Positions 41,301-54,475 of a DNA stretch of 64,000 bases are shown here, one piece after another. The first letter of the stretch is position 1. Every line of letters starts with the position of its first letter. The notes beneath the pieces were generated by a model that was given only the letters and a program-made list of their open reading frames with translations, was not told the DNA's origin and did no database searches. Origin of the DNA: Cricetomys ansorgei. Lineage: Eukaryota > Chordata > Mammalia > Rodentia > Nesomyidae. The position numbers and the translations under genes are program-made. The stretch covers positions 15,576,501 to 15,640,500 of the forward strand of contig JAMJFZ010003163.1 of the NCBI GenBank assembly GCA_026225945.1, given 5' to 3'.

Positions 41301-42220
41301 CTAGCACAAGCTGCTAATTTGGCTCTTGCTACAGCCCCACTCACAGCAGCTGCTGGAAAGGCCAGCCAGCACATCCCTGCTGCCCCGAACCACTCCAGGC
41401 GACCCTTGCCAGCTGGGTCGACCACCATAGAAGGCCTGGGGGGATTTGGTCAGGGCCAGCCACTCGCTGGAGCCCACAGCTTCGTCCAGTTCGCTGGCCA
41501 GGTTGTCCACATTGGCTTCTGCATCATGGAAGACGTCCCCTGAAAAGCAAAGAGGAAGAATGAGGGCTCAGAGCTCAGCCACTGCTGCCTCAGAATGCTG
41601 GCTCCTGTCTGGCCCAGTTACATCTCTGGTCTTGAGGCTCCAGGTTGCCGGTCAGAATTTGATTTCATTCAGTTCTTGGTTCAAATGCTGGTTCTGTTGT
41701 CAGTTTCAAGGCTAACCCTGATTTTCCTGTCACTAATTTCATGCTATTCTTTATTTAATGTGGACCGGGTCGATGAAATTATGCATTTGGGAGCTTGGCT
41801 CCCTAAATTAGAATTGTAAATGGGATTATTTCTCTGAGGCTCAGTTTTCTCTTCCATTAAGTGCGTGGGGAGATAATAACTCCTACTTCCTTTGGTTTTA
41901 TCAGGAGTGGGAGACTTAATACCAGTAAAAACACACTAATATTGAACACACGATGAGCATGCCAGTGAACTCATCCTTTACTGACTGTCTAGATTCCTTT
42001 ACTACATGAACTTCTTCCATCCTGTCTGTGACAGCTGCTGAGGCGCTGCCATTGCCCCCACCCCATCCAAAGGAGACCTTGGCTCCTCTGAAGGCTTGCA
42101 TGAGGACACGGCCATTTGCTACCTTTGCCTACAGAGCTACTCTTTTAACCCAGGCACACTCCTCTCAGCATGTGCATCCATCATCCATCTAAACATCTCT
42201 CCATCATCAGTACCGCCTTC

Positions 42221-42265
<45 letters not shown>

Positions 42266-43231
42266 GTGCATGTTTCTTGAGACAGGGTCTCAGGCTGCCC
42301 TTGAACTCAGGACCAGCCTGCCTCAGCTTCCCATCATATTGGGGTTCTAGCCATGTGCCGCCGAGCCCAGAGTGAGCCTTCATGCCCCTTGCCTCTAAGG
42401 AACCGAGGTCTCCTGCCTGGCCTCTCCTACTCCATCTGCACTAGACAGTCTGCCTCATCAAGGAATTCTGCAAGATCTCACCCACCGTGTCTTCCATTTC
42501 ACCAAAAATCCTACCTGCAAGGGAGAGCAGGGGCTAGAGAGGCCAGAGATGGCAAAATCAAGCCCGGTGCCCAGAATACCCCCTAGGTTCCAAGGCCTGC
42601 TGTGCCCTCACTGGCAGGGAGATCATGCACCTCACAAGCAGCAGCACCTCTGGTCAGAGCTGTGCCTCACACAGCCAGGACTCAGGGAAATGTGGCATCT
42701 CTGGCTCTTTGACCCTCACACTCCTGCCCCCAACCCCAGGAGGGCTGGCTTCCAGCTACCTCACTCTGGTCCTGGGAACGCTTAAAGTCAAGGCAGAGGT
42801 GTCCCCATGCATGTGGCTAGACAGAGACTCTATTCCTCCGCACACCCCCTTTTTCCCTTTGAATTTCTTAGACTAGGTCTTACCTTGTAGCCCAGGCTGC
42901 CCTTAAATGTGGACGTCTGCCACCACCTCCCAAGTGTCTGCAAGTGCAGTGCGCACCACACCTGGCTCATAGGTCCCCTCTGTTCTGGCTACTTGCCCAC
43001 CTGGCCACCTGGTCCAGGTTGAGTCCCTAACCCTCCGCACTCACCCAGAGAGTCCTGGGCCAGGATGTCTGCCCGCCGCCACCTCGAGCCCCCGCAGGTG
43101 AAGATGACCGCGCGGATGAACTCGCGGCCGCACAGTTTCACCCCGTAGGGTGCGGGCCTGGCATCAGCCTGCAGCTGCAGAACCCCGACGAGAGCCCAGG
43201 AAGCCAGCAGCAGCAGCCCGCGCATCGCCAT
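41301..43231 (-). CDS. RLN3: RLN3, relaxin-3 preprohormone
   Basis: Two exons on the minus strand, 43231-43045 and 41539-41301, give 141 codons, the same length as mouse and rat. Relaxin-3 is a secreted neuropeptide of the insulin/relaxin family that acts on RXFP3 and is made mainly in the nucleus incertus. After a signal peptide (MAMRGLLLLASWALVGVLQL) the B chain carries CGREFIRAVIFTCGG with the receptor-binding residues R-x-x-x-R-x-x-I, and ends at the basic cleavage site SRWRR. The C-peptide keeps ASELDEAVGSSEWLALTKSPQAFYGGR. The A chain after RGSR is DVLAGLSSSCC...SLC with its cysteines intact. The start aligns with mouse MAM; an upstream in-frame ATG at 43276 lies close to or above the predicted transcript start and is not used. 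The single intron is in the C-peptide, as is typical. Confidence 0.96.
42224..42360. repeat. (TG)n microsatellite and B1-like piece in the RLN3 intron
   Basis: TG repeat at about 42225-42262, followed by a reverse B1-type segment starting GAGACAGGGTCTCAGGCTGCC. A second B1-like piece (-) lies at about 42865-42970. Confidence 0.75.
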
Positions 43232-43288
43232 GCTCAGCTGAGAGGTCTGCGGCCGAGTTGCCTCTGTCCGCATCACCCCGTCCCCCCA

Positions 43289-43294
43289 TTTATA
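43289..43294 (-). promoter_or_regulatory. RLN3: RLN3 TATA box
   Basis: TTTATA on the plus strand reads TATAAA on the minus strand, 58 bases upstream of the RLN3 ATG. This places the transcript start near 43262 and predicts a 5' UTR of about 30 bases. Confidence 0.65.
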
Positions 43295-43519
43295 AAGACT
43301 GCTCCCAGCCCCGCCCGCTGACCTCGGTTATCTTCTGAGCAGAGGGGAGGCAGCCAGCAACCTGACCTTTTCCATCTCCGTGCCAAGAGATAACCTTTCA
43401 CGCGAACGGTGTAACATGGCTCAGCTCCCTGTCATCTTCCGCATCCAAGCTTTCTCCTGCTTCAGTTTACTATTAAGTGTGGGATTATAGGAGCAAGCCT
43501 CCACCACCTCTTTTATTTA

Positions 43520-44690
43520 TTTATTTTCTAAAGACAGAATCTCCTAGCCTGGCTAGCCTCAAATTCGGGCATCAAGATCTCTATGGGAGCTGGAGAGATG
43601 GTCCAGTACTGCTCTTCCAATCCACCTGAGTTTGGTTCCCAGGACACAAAGCAGGCAGCTCACAATTGCCTGTAACTCCAGTTCCAGGGATCTGATGCCT
43701 CCTCTGGCTGCATATCACGCCTGCATGCACGAGATAAACATAGACATATTTGGGTGCAGATACACACTCGAGTAATAAATGAATATATCTCTTTAAAATA
43801 GACTGGTGGAGCACTTGTCTCGGGTTCAATTCTCAGTGCTTAAAAAATACATAAAAATAACAACACAGATAGGATTCTTACCCAGTACTGGGTTAGTCAG
43901 TGACTGAGGCCCAGACAGTCCTCAGACTCCTGTCCATCTGCCTCAGCCTCCTGAATGCTAAGGTTACAGGGGTGAAACATCACACTTTGCTTTTTTATTA
44001 TTATTGCTAGGCATGATGGTTTACACCTTTAATCCCCAGCACTGGGGAGGCAGAGGCAGGCAGATCTCTGTGATTTAGAGGCCTGCCTGATCTACACAGT
44101 GAGTTCCAGGCCAGCCAGAGTATGGTGAGATCCTAACTTTAAAAGCCCAACTTTTTTTTATTATTATTATCTTAGAATCATGTATACATGTTTATGTGTC
44201 TTTGTGTGTGTGTACTACACTTATGTGGGTTCTTGTAGAGGCCAGAGGAAGGTGTCAAATCCCCTGGAACTGGAGTATAGATCATGCTGCTGACTTGGAA
44301 GCTGGGAACAGAACTTGGGTCCTCTGCCCTAGAAGAATATGTTCTTAGCCACTAAGCTGCCTCTCAGCCCAAGTTATTATCATTATGAGATGGGGTCTTG
44401 TTGGGCAGTTCTGGATGCCCTGAGGTTTGCTGCAGTTTACACAGGATTGGCCTGAGGGCTGAGGATATGGCTCAGAGTTAAGAGCTCTGGCTGCTCTTCC
44501 AGAGGTCTCAGGTTCAGTACCCAGCACAGACAGAAGAGCTCATAAGCATCTGCAACTCCATTTCCAAGGAATCTGACCCTCTCTGGCCTCTGTAGATTAT
44601 AGGCATGCAGATGGTAAACAGACATACGTGCAGACAAAACACATGTGCGGACAGAACACCTGTACATATATAAAAATCATTTTAAAATAA
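43520..44690. mobile_element. SINE cluster upstream of RLN3
   Basis: B2 (+) about 43588-43790, a B1-like piece (-) about 43880-43990, B1 (+) about 44006-44145, B2 (-) about 44175-44370 and B2 (+) about 44452-44680. Confidence 0.7.
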
Positions 44691-44810
44691 AATAAAAAAG
44701 GACCTTGGACCTGCGGTGAATCCTCCCACCTCCGACACTGCAGACCAGTGAGTACAGACACCACCTCCTGTCATGTTTCTTTCCTTAATTATTTTCCTAT
44801 GACAGGAAAA

Positions 44811-44940
44811 GAAGAGATGGGGGGGTGACCAAGAAAGAGAGAAGGCGCAATAGAGAGAGAATGGAGAAGTGGAGGATGGAAGAGTGAGAGGAAGAAAAGG
44901 AAGAGAAAGAAAGGGATAGAAAGGGAGGGAAGGAGAGAGG
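44811..44940 (+). repeat. Polypurine tract
   Basis: About 130 bases that are almost all A and G, with GGGAGGGAAGGAGAGAGG near its end. It could form a triplex (H-DNA). Confidence 0.8.
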
Positions 44941-45069
44941 TGTATTTTTCCATATTTTGATATTGGGCCCAGGGTCTACATCTGTTATGAAAGTGCTCTA
45001 CCACAAGCTGCATCCTAAGAACTTAAATTGCCTTTTAAAAATTAAGATGTTCGGTTTGATTTTTTCTAT

Positions 45070-46170
45070 TTATTTATTTATTCAGTGGGGAGGGGGACAC
45101 GCCATGGAGTGCGTGTGGAAGTGTGAGGACGACTTGCAGAAATCAGGTCTCTTGTTCTGCGGTACAAGCCTGGGGCTTGAACCCAGTCTCCAGGCTTGGC
45201 AGCAGCACCTTTACCCACAGAGACATCCTGCCAGCCCTTTCCACCACCACTGTTTTGTTGTTTTAAGACAGGGTCTCATCAAGTTCCCAGGTTGACGTTG
45301 AATTTATTCTGTAGCCTACCCTGGCCTTGAAGTGCCTCAGCCTCCCAGTAGCTGGATTACAGTGCTTGCTGCAGCAGCGGCTGGGAAGTTCAGAGTCAGT
45401 TTCCCAACCCTGCTTTGGCCTGCTTGTCAATTTCTGGTTGATTTCAAGCTATCAATGAGAGGTCCTCAAACTCTTTAAAAAATTTTACTTAAAAATTATT
45501 TTAGATCTTATTTTTGCTTGTTATTGGGTTTTGGGGTGTTTTTTTTTTTTTTTTTTTTTTTTTTTGCTTTGTTTTGTTTTTTTTGGTTTTTGGGTTTTTT
45601 TTGTTTTTGTTTTTTTTTGAGGCAGGATTTCTCTGTTGTAACTCTGGCCTGTCCCGGAACTCTGTAGACCAGGCTGGCCTTGAACTCTTAGAGATCCACC
45701 TGATTCTGCCTCCCAAGTGTTGGGATTAAAGGTCTGCACCATCACCACCCGGCTTAGATTTATTTTATGTTCCATGTATGAGTGTTTTGCCTGCATGTAG
45801 TCTGTGTGCCACCCTAGTATCTGAAGAGGTCAGAACTGCAGTTACATAAGGTTATGAGCCCCTTTGTGAGTGCTGGGAACTTAACCTGAGTCCTCCGGAA
45901 GAGCAACAGATGCTCTGAACTGCGGAGCTATTTCTCCAGCCATATCTTTTTATTTCATCTATTTCGTGTGTATGAGTGTTTTACTGGCATGTGTGTCTAT
46001 GCATCATGTCTGTGCAGTGCCCTGGGGAGCTGGAAATGGGTGTCAGATCCCCTGAAACAGTAGTTGTAGGCAGTTTTTAGCTGTCACGCGGGTGCTGGTG
46101 CTGGGAATCAAACCCAAGTCCTCTGGAAGAACAGTCAGATAACTGCTGAACTACCTCTCTAGCTGTCAAA
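45070..46170. mobile_element. SINE cluster with long poly-T
   Basis: B2-type (-) about 45070-45240, B1-type (-) about 45258-45365, a T-run at 45539-45565 with TTTTG-rich flank, B1 (-) about 45619-45756, and two B2-type elements (-) about 45757-45945 and 45946-46165. Confidence 0.75.
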
Positions 46171-48740
46171 TTCTTGAAACATTAACAATTACATCTATTA
46201 GCCAGCACTCCTAGGCAGTGTGAAAGCTAAACCCACGAGTGCAGATACAGTCATTTAAAAATGTGTGTGTGTTCATAATGTATGGGTGTGCTTTGGGGGT
46301 GGGGGCAGCCCAGGCATAATGCATGTGTGTGTGCTGTGGGTGGTGGTGACACGGGTGTATGCGTGTGTGGTGAGGGTGTAGTAGCAGCCCAGGTGTGTGC
46401 AGAGGTCAGAGGGCATGGGGTATCCTACACTGTAAGTTCTGTTCTCTCGAGACAGGGTCTCTTACCAAACCTGGAGCTAGGCTGGCAGCCAGCAAGCCCC
46501 AGTGGTCTGGCTGTCTCCAAACTCCACAGCAAAGGGGTACAGGCCCATGGGGCCACGCCCAGCTCTTTCATGTGGGTTCTGGAGATTTGAACTCAGGCCC
46601 CTGTGCTTTTGCAGCAAACACTCTTACGAAGCAGTGCCCTCAGGCCCAGCGTGTGCAACTTAAAGAATGGACTTCAATAGGCTGCCCAGTCTACTCTTCC
46701 TCAGGCCACGGGCAGGGAGAGAGCAGTGTGCCACGCTCTCCTCTGAGTCCCAAGGGCCGCCACCTCCCTTCCTTCACAGATGCCGACAACTCCACCTCCT
46801 CACCATTCCTTATTTCCACGAATAGATTTTTAGTGTCTTTAAAGTCCTGGGGATGAATCCAGGGTCTCAGGCACATCTGGAAAGAGAGTGACACTGGTCC
46901 ACGCCACAGTCCATGGATATGGGTTTGTGAATGGCTGGCTTTTTTCACTAGATGATAGTTTATTTGTGTGTGTGCATGTGTGTTTACGTCATCTCATTTT
47001 TAGTTTATTTTTTATGTGTCTGTTCTTGTGCTAGTCCTTTGACATGAGCGTGAGGTCAGAGAACACCTTTTGAGACTACCTCTCCCACAGTCTTGGGCAA
47101 CAAGGAGAGAATCCTCCCCTAGGGCCTTGAGTTCCTCCACCGTAAAGCTGATGTAGCTCAGCTGCTTAATGGTTGTGGGATGAAACTAGGCTACAGGTTT
47201 CCTTCATCATGCAAATAGGCCTTTGGATGAGAGGGTGGAGTTTTTTAACACCTGAGGAGCTTCTGTATCAATAAAAGCACGTGAGATCAGATGAGCAGAG
47301 TTCTGCTGGCAGGTATGGCGCTTGTGATGACAGAAGGCTCCTCTGCTGAGGCCTGGCAGGGTTTGCGTCTATGAAAGTGTCTTCTTTGCAGACCCACACA
47401 GTAGCAATCGGCTACAGGGGTGAACAGGCAGTATCCTGAATGGGTGGGATCCAGGTTCAGTGAGAGATCCCATCCTCAGAGGAAGGTGGGGGAAGCCAAC
47501 TGATACCTACCTCCAGCTTCCACGTGGACATAATATGTGCACACACCACACGTGCACACCCGTGAGCAAAATGAAATAATAAAATTAAAACTAAGTAAAA
47601 AACATGGGCAGTGTTCACCTCCTAATTCCAGCACTCAGGAAGCTGAGGCAGGAGGATTGCCACAAGTTCCAATCAGCCTAGGCCTCATAGTAAGTTCCCA
47701 GCCAGGCTCTATCTCAAAAGGTAAAATAAAAACAATGGTAATCAGGTGCTGGGCAGGCCTAGGTTTGTGTCTCAGCTCCGCCTTCTTTTTTGCTGTGTGA
47801 GTGTCCAGTCACTTGACCTCTTTGTGCTCTGGTTTCTTATCTACACAACTCGGAGGCTTGTGTTGTCACACTCTGCAGCCAGCACCGTGCACCTTTGTCC
47901 TTTCTCAGTCTCAGCCTCATGGCCTATGTTGCTCTGGGGAGTGTCCTAGGAGTCACATCTCACTGGGAAGGGCTGATGAATAGTTTGCTCCCTGACCCCA
48001 GCTGCCCTTTGCCAGTACAGCTCACAGCGGGGCAACCTTCGCCCCTGTCTCTCAGGCATCCTGATGTCTGCTCAGGAGCCTGTTGACAGACAAGAGCAGG
48101 TCCCTTGGGCCCAGCCAGGAGTCTCTTTTGTGCCTTACACAAAATCTGAAACCTGAGCCCACCCAGCTGCGATAAAATCCTCGTTGCTGTGTCCCTAGAG
48201 GAAGGCCTTGAGCCTCTCCGAGTTCACTGAGATGCAGCCAGTGCGTGCATGTTTGCTTTATAGGCTGATGGGAACTTGGGTGGTGGTATGGAGTGCTCAG
48301 TCCAGGCTTAGCATCCAGGTAGAGACATGTCCATCCCTGGAGCCTGGGACCAGGATGGGATCTTATTTGGGAGCAGAAGCCTTGCAGATGTGTTAAGGAC
48401 CTTGAAATGAGATCGTACTATATTGTATTTATGGGTCCTCAGTCCAGTGTCAGAACACGAATAAGAGACAGAGAGAGGAGCCAGACTGTAGCACCTGTAA
48501 CCTCAGCTCTGGGGATGTGGAGCTAAGAGGATCAGGAGTTCAAGGTCATCCTCAGCTGCACAGTGAGTTTGAAGCCGGCCTGGACTGCATGAGACCAAGT
48601 TTCAAAACCCCAAACAACAGCAACAGCAGCAAAACTAAGTACCGGGGAGAAGGCTCTGTGGTAAGGTCCTTGCCTTCCAAGCACAAAGCCCGGCGTGTCA
48701 TCTCAAACTCATAAAAACTGTAGTGCTCGCCTGTGAGCCC
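46171..48740. other. Intergenic stretch, mostly without recognisable genes
   Basis: B3/B4-like SINE sequence lies around 46265-46650, a B1-like piece (+) around 47610-47735 and another around 48485-48620. An octamer ATGCAAAT is at about 47212-47219. I see no exon with splice sites and homology. Confidence 0.5.
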
Positions 48741-48836
48741 AGCCCTGGGGAAGGGGACAGGAGAGCCCACAGGGCTCCAGGGACAGACAGCCCTGGGGAA
48801 CGGGACAGGAGAGCCCCCGGGGCTCCAGGGACAGCC
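48741..48836 (+). repeat. Two-copy 48-bp tandem duplication
   Basis: AGCCCTGGGGAA occurs at 48741 and 48789, and each copy continues with GGGACAGGAGAGCCC and GGGCTCCAGGGACAG. Confidence 0.85.
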
Positions 48837-48869
48837 GGCCAGCCAGGCTGTGGTTTACTCAGACCACTG

Positions 48870-49665
48870 AAGCACTGGAGGTCAGCGGATAAAGTGCTTG
48901 TTATGGCAGCACGGGGACCTGAATTCGGGTCTTCAGGACCCACGTAAAAGCTGGGTGCAGAAGTGTGCCTGTAACCCCAGTGATCTCACAGCAAGATGGA
49001 GAGACAGGAAGATCGCTGGAATCTTGAAAACCAGCTAGCCTGCACACAGGGAGTAGGAAACCCTTCCTCAAGCAACAGAGAAAGAGAGAGCCCACACCCA
49101 AGCCTGGCTTCTGACAGCTGTTAAGTGCACACAGAGACATGTGGTTACAGAGGCATACAGACACAGAGACACAGGTGCACACACACACAGACACGCAGAC
49201 AGGCACACAGATATATGCATACAGACACATACAGGCACACAGACAGACACACAGACATAGATACAGATACCTAGACTTACACACACACACACACACAGAT
49301 ACAGACACATACAGACACAGAAACATAGACACATAGATACACAGAGACGCAGAAACAAATAGCTATAGACACCCTGCTCAGACATGCACATGTACAGATA
49401 CACAAACAACACACAGAGAGACACAAAAACCATAGACATATATTCACACAGTCACAAATTCACAGACACAGAAACATGCAGATACACACACACACGCACA
49501 CACACACAAAGAATGAATCTTTGTTGTTTTTTGGTTTTTGAGTCAGGGTTGTAACTCTGGCTATACGGTAGACCAGACTGGCCTCATACTCGCAGAGACC
49601 CTCCTGCCTCTGCCTCCCAAGTGCTGGGATTAAAGGCGTGTGCCACCACTACCTGGCTAAAGAAT
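48870..49665. repeat. B2 (+), long ACAGACACA-rich array, B1 (-)
   Basis: A B2-type body covers about 48870-49070. From about 49125 to 49510 the sequence is a compound ACACAGAC/ATACAGAC microsatellite. A reverse B1 follows at about 49530-49660. Confidence 0.75.
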
Positions 49666-50374
49666 GAATCTTCAAAAAAAACAAAAACGTTTTTTATGGT
49701 TAAAAAATGGCCAGGGACAGCCGTGGGTGTCAGGCAGCAGCCTGTGCGATGCAGTTCAACATCAGCGCCTGGGGCTTCAGAAAAGCAAAGCCAAAGGGAA
49801 CGCCTCCAGGCAGCACTAATCTGTGTCTGTCACTGTTCATGGCCGCAGAGTTCTTCCACATGGAGGACGCTGGTTAAAGTCAGTCTCAGGGAGAGACGTC
49901 TTCATCCATTTTCCACTCCTCAAGTTTCACTGGAACCATTGTGTTACGTCACCCCACGTAACGTCATTTCACACAGATGCAAGTGCGTCTGCGCAGGAAT
50001 TTCCCAGAGGTTTCTGGCATTCGTATTTTGGATCCTGATGGATCTTCCCCTTTTCAGGGATAAATCAACACACGCTCACACACAATAGATTAAAATTGTG
50101 TTTACTTATGGCCTTATCAGCCGAGTGCATATCAAACCTTGGCTGTTGGCCAGCATGCCAGGTGCCAAGGGGCCCCGAGGAGAGCGCGTACACCCCTGTG
50201 CACAGCCAGGAAGCACCGCTCGGCACAGCTCACCGATCTCTCCTCTCCAGCCACCTCCCCTTTGGTTTACCTTCTCTTTCTTGGTTTCTTGGCATTTATA
50301 TTAAGGAGGTTTGCTATCTGCCTAGGAAATGAGTTACAGATATTTCCTTCCAGTTTGTTATTTCTCCAAATTTC

Positions 50375-51130
50375 CTTTTTTTTTTTTTTTTTTTTTTTTA
50401 AATCTGGTCTTGCTATGTACTCCAAGATGGCCTAAAATTCATGATCCGCCTTCCCTAGCCTCCATTGTTCTGGGATTATATGTGCATACTGCCAAACTTG
50501 GCTTTTTTTCATGATCTATTGTTATATGTGTGGGTATTTTGCCTGTATGTATTTTTGCTTGTGAACCTAGCCTTTTACAGCTGTGGCCGTCTCTCCAGCC
50601 GGAGTCTGTGCACCATGTGTGTGCAGTATCTGGAGAGGCCAGAAGATGGCATCAGGTCCCCTGGAACTGGAGTTACAGAGATTAGGTCTCACTGGCTGGT
50701 CTGGAACTTGCTGTGTAGACTCAGCTAGGCTTGAACTCAGAGATCCGCCTGCCTGCCTGCCTCCCCGTCCTAGGCACTGGGATTAAATGTGTGCATCGCC
50801 ACACGCAGCCTCTACAGTTTTGTTTTGCTTTTTAAGCTGGGCAGCGGTGGCACATTTTTAGAGAGAGCAGCACCAACTCACTTCCTTAGCTCCCTCCCAG
50901 CCATATGTGTGCAGCCTTTCTGCAGGGGAAGCAGATACAGCTGACACAAACAGCCGTGTCAGAGCCCATGCATCTCCCAAAGCTAGTCCAAACCTAGCTT
51001 TGCCCTTGTTTGTTTGGCGTTTTGGTTGTTGTTTTGTTTATTAAATATTTTTCAGTTTTTTGAGGAAGAGTTCCTGTATAGCCCAGGCTAGCCTTAAACT
51101 TTTGATCCTTCTGTCTCGGCCTGCCAAGAT
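50375..51130. mobile_element. Poly-T with B1/B2-type SINEs
   Basis: A T-run at 50378-50399 leads into a reverse B1-like piece (to about 50505). A B2-type (-) at about 50515-50690, B1 (-) at about 50690-50815 and another B1-like piece (-) at about 51055-51130 follow. Confidence 0.6.
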
Positions 51131-53110
51131 CTCGAAGTTCAGGCAAGCACACTCTGAGAGGCCAGAGGAAGACACCAGCTGTCCTACTCCATAGTTCTTC
51201 GCCTTATTCCTTTGAGACAGGGTCTCTCACTAAACCTGGAGCGAGGCTGGCTGCTTGTGAACTTCAGCAAGCCTTCATTCTCGCTGGTGTGCTGGTGTCA
51301 CAGGCCTGCACGTATGTATGCATTTATCTATTACATGTGTGAGGCATGTCTGCATGTGTGTACGCATCTTCACACGTGGATATGTGTATATGTGAAGACC
51401 CAGGCTGACCCCAGGGGCTCCCACAATTGCTCTCTATGTTATTCATTGAGGCATGATCTGTCAATTGAGCCCAGAGCTCACTAACATTAGTAGTCTTGCT
51501 AGCCAGCTAGCTCTGAGGATCTGGTCTCTGGTTTCTGAGTCCTGGCATCACAGGTGGCGGCCATGCCCACTGCATCTCCATGGGTTCTGGGTATCAGAGC
51601 TCTGGTCCTCAGGCTTGCACCCACCAAACCACCCCCTACTGTTCTGTTGGGCCTAACGCTAACATCCCTCCCTCTCCCTGCAAACTCTACGGTGTTGGTG
51701 GCCATGCAGTGCTTCCCGAAATGACCTACTCTTCTCTGGAGACCTCATCTCACTATACTGTCTGTGCTTGTTCCAAATTCTTCAGATCGGGGGATATGTC
51801 TGCCTCGGCTCCCGTGTGGCTGTGCTACAAGTAAAGGCACCACTGCACCAGGTGGGGACACTCTTGTCATTAAGCTTTTATGGTCAGATCTTATCCTTGG
51901 ATGTATCTGGTCTCTACACATACACATTTGCAGTGGTGGGATGGAGCCCAGAGGTTCTACCCCTTAGCCATGATCCCAAACCCTCATTGGGGCATGCTAG
52001 GCAGGAGGCTCTACTGAGCTAAACTCATCCTCAGCCCCAGTTGTTTTCCCCTGAAGTCTGTGATACTTGTTATAGAGACCAGCCTGTAAAGCAGTCTTGG
52101 GGCTCATTTAAGAGCAGAAATGCTCTGGCTTCTGTGATGATTATCACCTGGGAAGAACATCTTGTTTAAGTCCTGTACCTCTTTACAGGGCTTTACATAG
52201 GCCAGGCTGGCCTCAGACTCATTTTACAGCCAAAGATGGTCTTGAACTCCTAATCTTCCTTCCTCCACCTCCCAAATGCTGGATTACAAGAGTCACCTTT
52301 AGGCCTGGTTTTATAGATTCTGGCAATAGAACCTTTGGCTTCAGTGTGGAAGGCAAGCATCCAGCCCCCTAAGCCACACCCCTAGCGCAGGCTTTGAAGC
52401 CCCAGTGCACCAAGAGCCAGCCAACTTCATGACTCATTTGCACATAAGATGATGGTTTTGGAATTCCTTTCTAGACCAAGCGTGAAGGCAGACACCTGTG
52501 ACATAGTCAGGAGCCTGAGGCAGAATTGGGGGGTGGGTTCCATGCCAGCCTAGGGCCACATACTGTGAAACCTTGTCCAATCAATCATCAACCAGCGGAG
52601 CCCAGTTCCCTCTTCTATGTACCTCAGGGACACAATTGTGTTGTTAAAAGTCTGCACGCCTTCCCTGTCCAGAAGCCTTAATCACATGCTACTTTGCAGC
52701 TTGCACCGGGCTTGATATTCTGCCTGGTATCTTCATATTTCATCTTTTAAAAAAAATTATGGGGCTGAAGGCACTTTCCTTCAAGCCTGACTGGTGGAAG
52801 GAGAGACCTGCACACATGTGGAGACATGTCTGCACCCATTACCCAAGAGAAAATCATTCTTGTTACTTTTAGTTCTTGTGTATGCATGGGCACACACCTG
52901 CCACAAGGAGCTGAACTTAGGTTGACAGGCTTGGCGGCAAGTGCCTTAACTCTGTGTCATCTTGATGGCCCTTATTTCAATTAAAAAAAATAAATAAATA
53001 AAAAATAAATAAAATAAGTCTGCTTCATCCTTATTTGCCTGAATGTAGATCAGGCTAGCCTCAGATTCAGAGCCTGCCTGTGGCTCCTGAGTGCTAAGAT
53101 TAAAGACATG
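51131..53110. other. Intergenic stretch with diverged SINE pieces
   Basis: B3-like sequence is seen around 51360-51640, B1 (-) around 52195-52305, ID (-) around 52325-52390, a B1-like piece (+) around 52475-52590, an A-rich (TAAA)n at about 52983-53020 and B1 (-) around 53040-53110. No gene is supported. Confidence 0.5.
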
Positions 53111-53192
53111 AGCCCACAACAAGCCTCGTGCTTTCTTCCATTCATTATCTCAAGAGCATCTTACTCTAGAAGTGAGTTCATGCTTAAAACAG

Positions 53193-53547
53193 ATCACTTT
53201 TGTGTGTGTGTGTGTATGTGTGTATGCGTACGTGTATGTATGTGTACGTGTGTGTGTGCGTGTGTATATGTACGTGTGTGCATGTGTGTGTATGTGTACG
53301 TGTGTGTGTGTGTGTGTGTATATGTATGTATGTGTGTGTATGTGTATGTGTAAGTGTGAGTGAACACCATGTGTGTATGACAGGCCATCATGGGTACTCT
53401 TACAGGAACAAGTAAGTGCTCTTAACCACTGAGCCATCTCTCCAGCCTAGCAATTCTTATCAAAGTCCTAATGGAATCATTTTAGGAAATGGGAAATGTA
53501 ATAGACTCTAATGAGAGCTCTTAACTGCTGAGCCATCTCTCCAGCCA
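53193..53547. repeat. (TG)n array inside B2-type sequence
   Basis: About 150 bases of TG with TACG/TATG variants (53200-53352) run into a reverse B2 end (GAGCCATCTCTCCAGCC) at about 53430-53447. A second B2 end lies at about 53529-53547. Confidence 0.85.
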
Positions 53548-53820
53548 ATCTGTGGAAATCTCTGGTTGCCACAACTGGGTTGGGGTGGAGACTGGGGAGG
53601 CTCAACACACGTGTCGGGACAGCCCCAACCCTTCCCATAAAACTGGTGATGCTAGCCATTCTAGGGATTCCCACTTTTGTTGAGTGGAGACTAAAATTTT
53701 CTTTACTGTAGCACTCAACCTTCTGGATTTGTTTCTGCTGCTCCTTCTCTCTTTTCTTCTATATATGCGTGCATGTGTGTACTCACACATGTGTGTTGTG
53801 TGACACCTTCCCTTCGGAGA

Positions 53821-54115
53821 TAAGAACAGAGTCTACTCACTCCAGATAGGGAACTGACGACAGACCAAACCACAGATGCCACCAAGGTCCAACTTAGTAA
53901 ATCAATGAGTTTATTAGGGTTACTCAAAGGAGTACGGGTGAGGGTTTACCTACAGAAGTAGAAATAATTCAGAGACAGCTGCATCATGACATGCCCACTG
54001 CAGTATGAATTACAGCTCACAAAAGCTGGGCCCCTGGAGTGCACTACAGTCTGCAGGAAGTGCAATCTGGTTGGAGAGCATCTTTTCCAGGCAGCTCAGC
54101 TTCAGGTTTTGGGTG
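53821..54115. repeat. Dispersed repeat, second copy of the 14.9-kb family
   Basis: Shares AATGAGTTTATTAG and the following GGGTGAG block with 14935-15180. This copy is longer, running to about 54115. Confidence 0.5.
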
Positions 54116-54122
54116 GGTTAGA

Positions 54123-54475
54123 TTTTTTTTTTTTTTTTTTAAAGACAGGGTTTCTCTGTAGCTCTAGCTGTCCTGGACCTGGCTATGTACCCTGGGCTGG
54201 CCTGGAACCGACATCCTCCTGACCCTGAAATCCCAGATTCTGGAATTAAAGGCATGTGCCACCATGTCCAGCTGGTGGTCTTTAACATATTAATTCTACG
54301 TGTGCTTGAGTGTATGTATATGCATTGTGTGGGTGCAGGAGTCCCTGGAAGGTAGGACATCAGAACCAGAGACTGGAGTTGCAGGTGCCTGTAAAGCTGC
54401 CATGTGGGTGCTGGGAACCAAAACTATGTTCTTTGTAAGAGCAGCAACTTCTCTTAACTGCTGAGCTGTCTGCCC
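54123..54475 (-). mobile_element. B1 and B2 SINEs
   Basis: A reverse B1 (GACAGGGTTTCTCTGTAGC to CCACCATGTCCAGCTGG, about 54144-54275) preceded by a T-run, then a reverse B2 to about 54475. Confidence 0.8.
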
